Below, piece after piece: positions 4,507 to 5,531 of a DNA stretch of 5,531 nucleotides. Source of the stretch: Syntrophorhabdus sp. PtaB.Bin184. Its GTDB lineage: Bacteria; Desulfobacterota; Syntrophorhabdia; Syntrophorhabdales; Syntrophorhabdaceae. The first letter of the stretch is position 1, and each line of letters starts with the position of its first letter. The position numbers and the translations under genes are program-made. A model generated the notes under the pieces. The model made no database searches. It saw only the letters and a list, made by a program, of their open reading frames with translations, and was not told where the DNA came from. The stretch is taken from the NCBI GenBank assembly GCA_002067555.1, contig MVQQ01000065.1, forward strand, positions 1 through 5,531, in the 5' to 3' direction.

Positions 4507-5439
4507 ATGGCGCGGAAACCAAAGGTAACAGACGAACAGGTCGAGGCCTCGAGGGAGATCTACCGGATCGCCCGGGAGGAGGCGGACATCGAGATGGCGA
4601 AGCTCCGCTCCGAGATGGAGGCGAAGGGCAATCAACGGGAGGCCATGGGCATCCTCAAGAAGATACAGCATGACCGAGCCTACAACGACCTCATCGAGGC
4701 CGTCGTGCTCTACCGGGTCAAAGAGAACAAGGCATACAAGGAAGGCGGCCTCACCTGGGCGGAGTTCTGCGAAGCATGCGGATACGAGGTCCGGACGGCC
4801 GACAACGTCATCAACGACCTCAGACCCATATTCAACCGATTTTCGGAAAACGTTTCCACTTTTCTAGGTATCGGGTTCAATAAAATCAGATACTTAGGTA
4901 AATCACTTTCGGAAAACGTTTCCGAAATTGACGACGGCGCCCTCGTCATCGAAGGCGAGAAGATCCCCCTTACCCCCGAGCACAAAGACGAGATCGAGGC
5001 GGCGATCGAGAAGCTCCAGGATGAGCTCAGGAGACAGAAGGAGGACTCCGCCGCGCAGAAGAAGGCCTTCGAGCGCGTCCAGGCCGACACCCACAAGACG
5101 GTGACAAAGCTCGAAAAGGAGCTCGCCCGGCGCAAGGGGTTCCTCGACAACAAGGACTTGAGCGACGAGGAGGCCGCCTTCGCGAACAAGGTCGCCGCCC
5201 TCAAGACGGCCTTCGACGGGTACCTCCTTACCATCGACCCTGAGAACATCGAGGAGCTTGAGCCCAAGAGGGAACCCTCGGTGCGCATGCGGGCGGAGTA
5301 CATCGCGGCCCTCTCGTACATGAAGATGCAGATCCTCAAGACATACGACATCGCCGAGGAGATGTTCGGGGACTGCATCATGATCCCCGAGAAGGCCCCG
5401 GACTTCGGCGCGCCGGGCCAAGACAAAGGGTCCGAGTGA
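4507..5439 (+). CDS. Conserved Mu-like prophage early protein with central coiled coil, function unknown
   Basis: A 310-residue soluble protein. Residues 1-50 are a charged helical N-terminus. Residues 58-108 (YNDLIEAVVLYRVKENKAY, then LTWAEFCEACGYEVRTADNVINDLRP) resemble an HTH-like module. Residues 112-140 contain the repeated SENVS (113-117 and 135-139) around FNKIRYLG. Residues 160-212 are a strongly charged coiled coil (DEIEAAIEKLQDELRRQKED ...), and 222-290 a helical C-terminal domain (AALKTAFDGYLLTIDPE, YIAALSYMKMQILKTYD). I recall similar unnamed proteins next to the transposase gene in Mu-like prophages of Geobacter-type bacteria, but no function. GGAGG lies six bases before the ATG at 4507. 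The gene starts one base after the IclR-like stop, and its own stop overlaps the next gene's GTG. Codons for residues 106-140 are AT-rich and unlike the rest of the gene. Possible roles are DNA binding or a transposition accessory; neither is demonstrated. Confidence 0.88.
   Translation: MARKPKVTDEQVEASREIYRIAREEADIEMAKLRSEMEAKGNQREAMGILKKIQHDRAYNDLIEAVVLYRVKENKAYKEGGLTWAEFCEACGYEVRTADNVINDLRPIFNRFSENVSTFLGIGFNKIRYLGKSLSENVSEIDDGALVIEGEKIPLTPEHKDEIEAAIEKLQDELRRQKEDSAAQKKAFERVQADTHKTVTKLEKELARRKGFLDNKDLSDEEAAFANKVAALKTAFDGYLLTIDPENIEELEPKREPSVRMRAEYIAALSYMKMQILKTYDIAEEMFGDCIMIPEKAPDFGAPGQDKGSE
4841..4857. repeat. 17-bp repeat, copy 1 (half-conserved dyad)
   Basis: TTTCGGAAAACGTTTCC, identical to copy 2 and in the same reading frame (encoding SENVS). 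The left arm TTTCGGAAA is intact, but the right arm matches only over TTTCC before diverging. It lies inside the 310-residue gene, in an AT-rich patch. Confidence 0.8.
4907..4927. repeat. 17-bp repeat, copy 2, extended to a perfect 9-3-9 inverted repeat
   Basis: TTTCGGAAA-ACG-TTTCCGAAA is a perfect dyad with 9-bp arms and a 3-bp centre. Its first 17 bases repeat copy 1 exactly, 66 bp downstream of it. The size and symmetry fit a site for a dimeric DNA-binding protein; the 3-nt loop makes a hairpin possible but there is no T-run to make a terminator. Confidence 0.8.
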
Positions 5440-5531
5440 GGCAGACGGACATGTGGCAGGAAGAACTGGCGGCTGAACTCAACGCAGCGGGTAACGCATC
5501 GGCACGGTCGAGGGTGGTCGAGGAGTACGCC
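5436..5531 (+). CDS. N-terminus of a probable MuA-like transposase (cut by window end)
   Basis: The frame is open to the window edge: 32 codons from GTG at 5436, which overlaps the preceding stop as GTGA, or 27 from ATG at 5451. AAAGGG lies five bases before the GTG, and a weaker GAGG precedes the ATG. The visible sequence MWQEELAAELNAA, then ASARSRVVEEYA, matches the pattern I remember from the N-terminus of D3112/B3-type Mu transposases, where an alpha-helical LAxxLNxA segment leads into an HTH for end binding. Neither the HTH recognition helix nor the DDE domain is visible, so the call rests on this short pattern and on position at the end of the early operon. Confidence 0.5.
   Translation, partial: MRQTDMWQEELAAELNAAGNASARSRVVEEYA

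Larger units (their letters stand above)
2081..5531. mobile_element. Probable Mu-like transposable prophage, left regulatory/early region (partial)
   Basis: The gene order is repressor (minus), Cro/Ner-like HTH (plus), small early genes, then the start of a likely MuA-type transposase. This matches the early region of Mu, D3112 and B3-type phages. The 160- and 310-residue proteins resemble unnamed early proteins that I recall from Mu-like prophages of Geobacter-type bacteria. No structural gene is in the window and the right end is outside it; the left end lies somewhere left of 2081. The Mu-like assignment rests mainly on gene order and on 27-32 codons of the last gene, so it is probable rather than proven. 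Confidence 0.6.

Noticed and set aside
4907..4927. 9-3-9 inverted repeat as a transcription terminator
   Set aside because: It lies mid-gene, the stem is AT-rich and no T run follows on either strand; a protein-binding site is more likely.
4710..5426. Long minus-strand frame opposite the 310-residue gene
   Set aside because: The Ser- and Leu-rich product is the usual antisense shadow of a Glu/Lys-rich coiled-coil gene; no ribosome binding site or known motif.
1..5531. CRISPR array, tRNA, rRNA or riboswitch
   Set aside because: I saw no regularly spaced repeat series and no cloverleaf or conserved RNA motif on either strand; the only exact repeat noticed is the pair of 17-bp copies inside the 310-residue gene.

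Overview
The window looks like part of a bacterial chromosome carrying two kinds of mobile DNA: an IS3-family insertion sequence at the left edge, and what is probably the left (regulatory and early) end of a Mu-like transposable prophage on the right. The host cannot be named from this sequence. The moderately high GC of the right half, frequent AGG and ATA codons, and the resemblance (from memory) of several early genes to unnamed genes in Mu-like prophages of Geobacter-type bacteria suggest an anaerobic bacterium of the former Deltaproteobacteria. That placement is an inference.

Layout. 1-1057 holds one end of an IS3-family element, reading leftward: orfA (681-983, minus) and orfB (1-684, minus, cut by the window edge) with a complete DD(35)E triad. 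1176-1946 (minus) holds two small genes of unknown function, a lipoprotein and a 97-residue protein, each with a good ribosome binding site. 2081-2791 (minus) encodes a full CI/LexA-type repressor (HTH plus S24 self-cleaving domain). It is divergent from a 73-residue Cro/Ner-like HTH protein (2853-3074, plus). Next come a tiny uncertain plus-strand ORF (3075-3245), a counter-oriented gene of unknown function (3144-3641, minus), and a tightly packed plus-strand operon: a 160-residue protein (3706-4188), a stand-alone IclR-type winged-helix protein (4203-4505), a 310-residue coiled-coil protein (4507-5439), and the first codons of a gene (5436 onward) whose N-terminus resembles the start of D3112/B3-type MuA-like transposases.

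How it fits together. The repressor/Cro intergenic region is a compact switch. The two predicted promoters point away from each other and share one TTGACAA box as overlapping -35 elements. Two 12-bp dyads of the form GCAC-N4-GTGC, one mismatch each, lie exactly 30 bp apart, one on each promoter. Both predicted start sites fall at or next to the start codons and neither gene has a Shine-Dalgarno sequence, so both may be translated from leaderless mRNAs. In the lysogen the repressor would shut off the rightward early operon leading to the transposase; on induction the Cro/Ner-like protein would take over.

The most unusual DNA-level signal is inside the 310-residue gene: an AT-rich patch of about 110 bp with untypical codons and two identical 17-bp copies, 66 bp apart, of a dyad sequence, one of which extends to a perfect 9-3-9 inverted repeat. 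The exact left end of the prophage could not be located, so whether the lipoprotein pair belongs to the phage or to the host is open.
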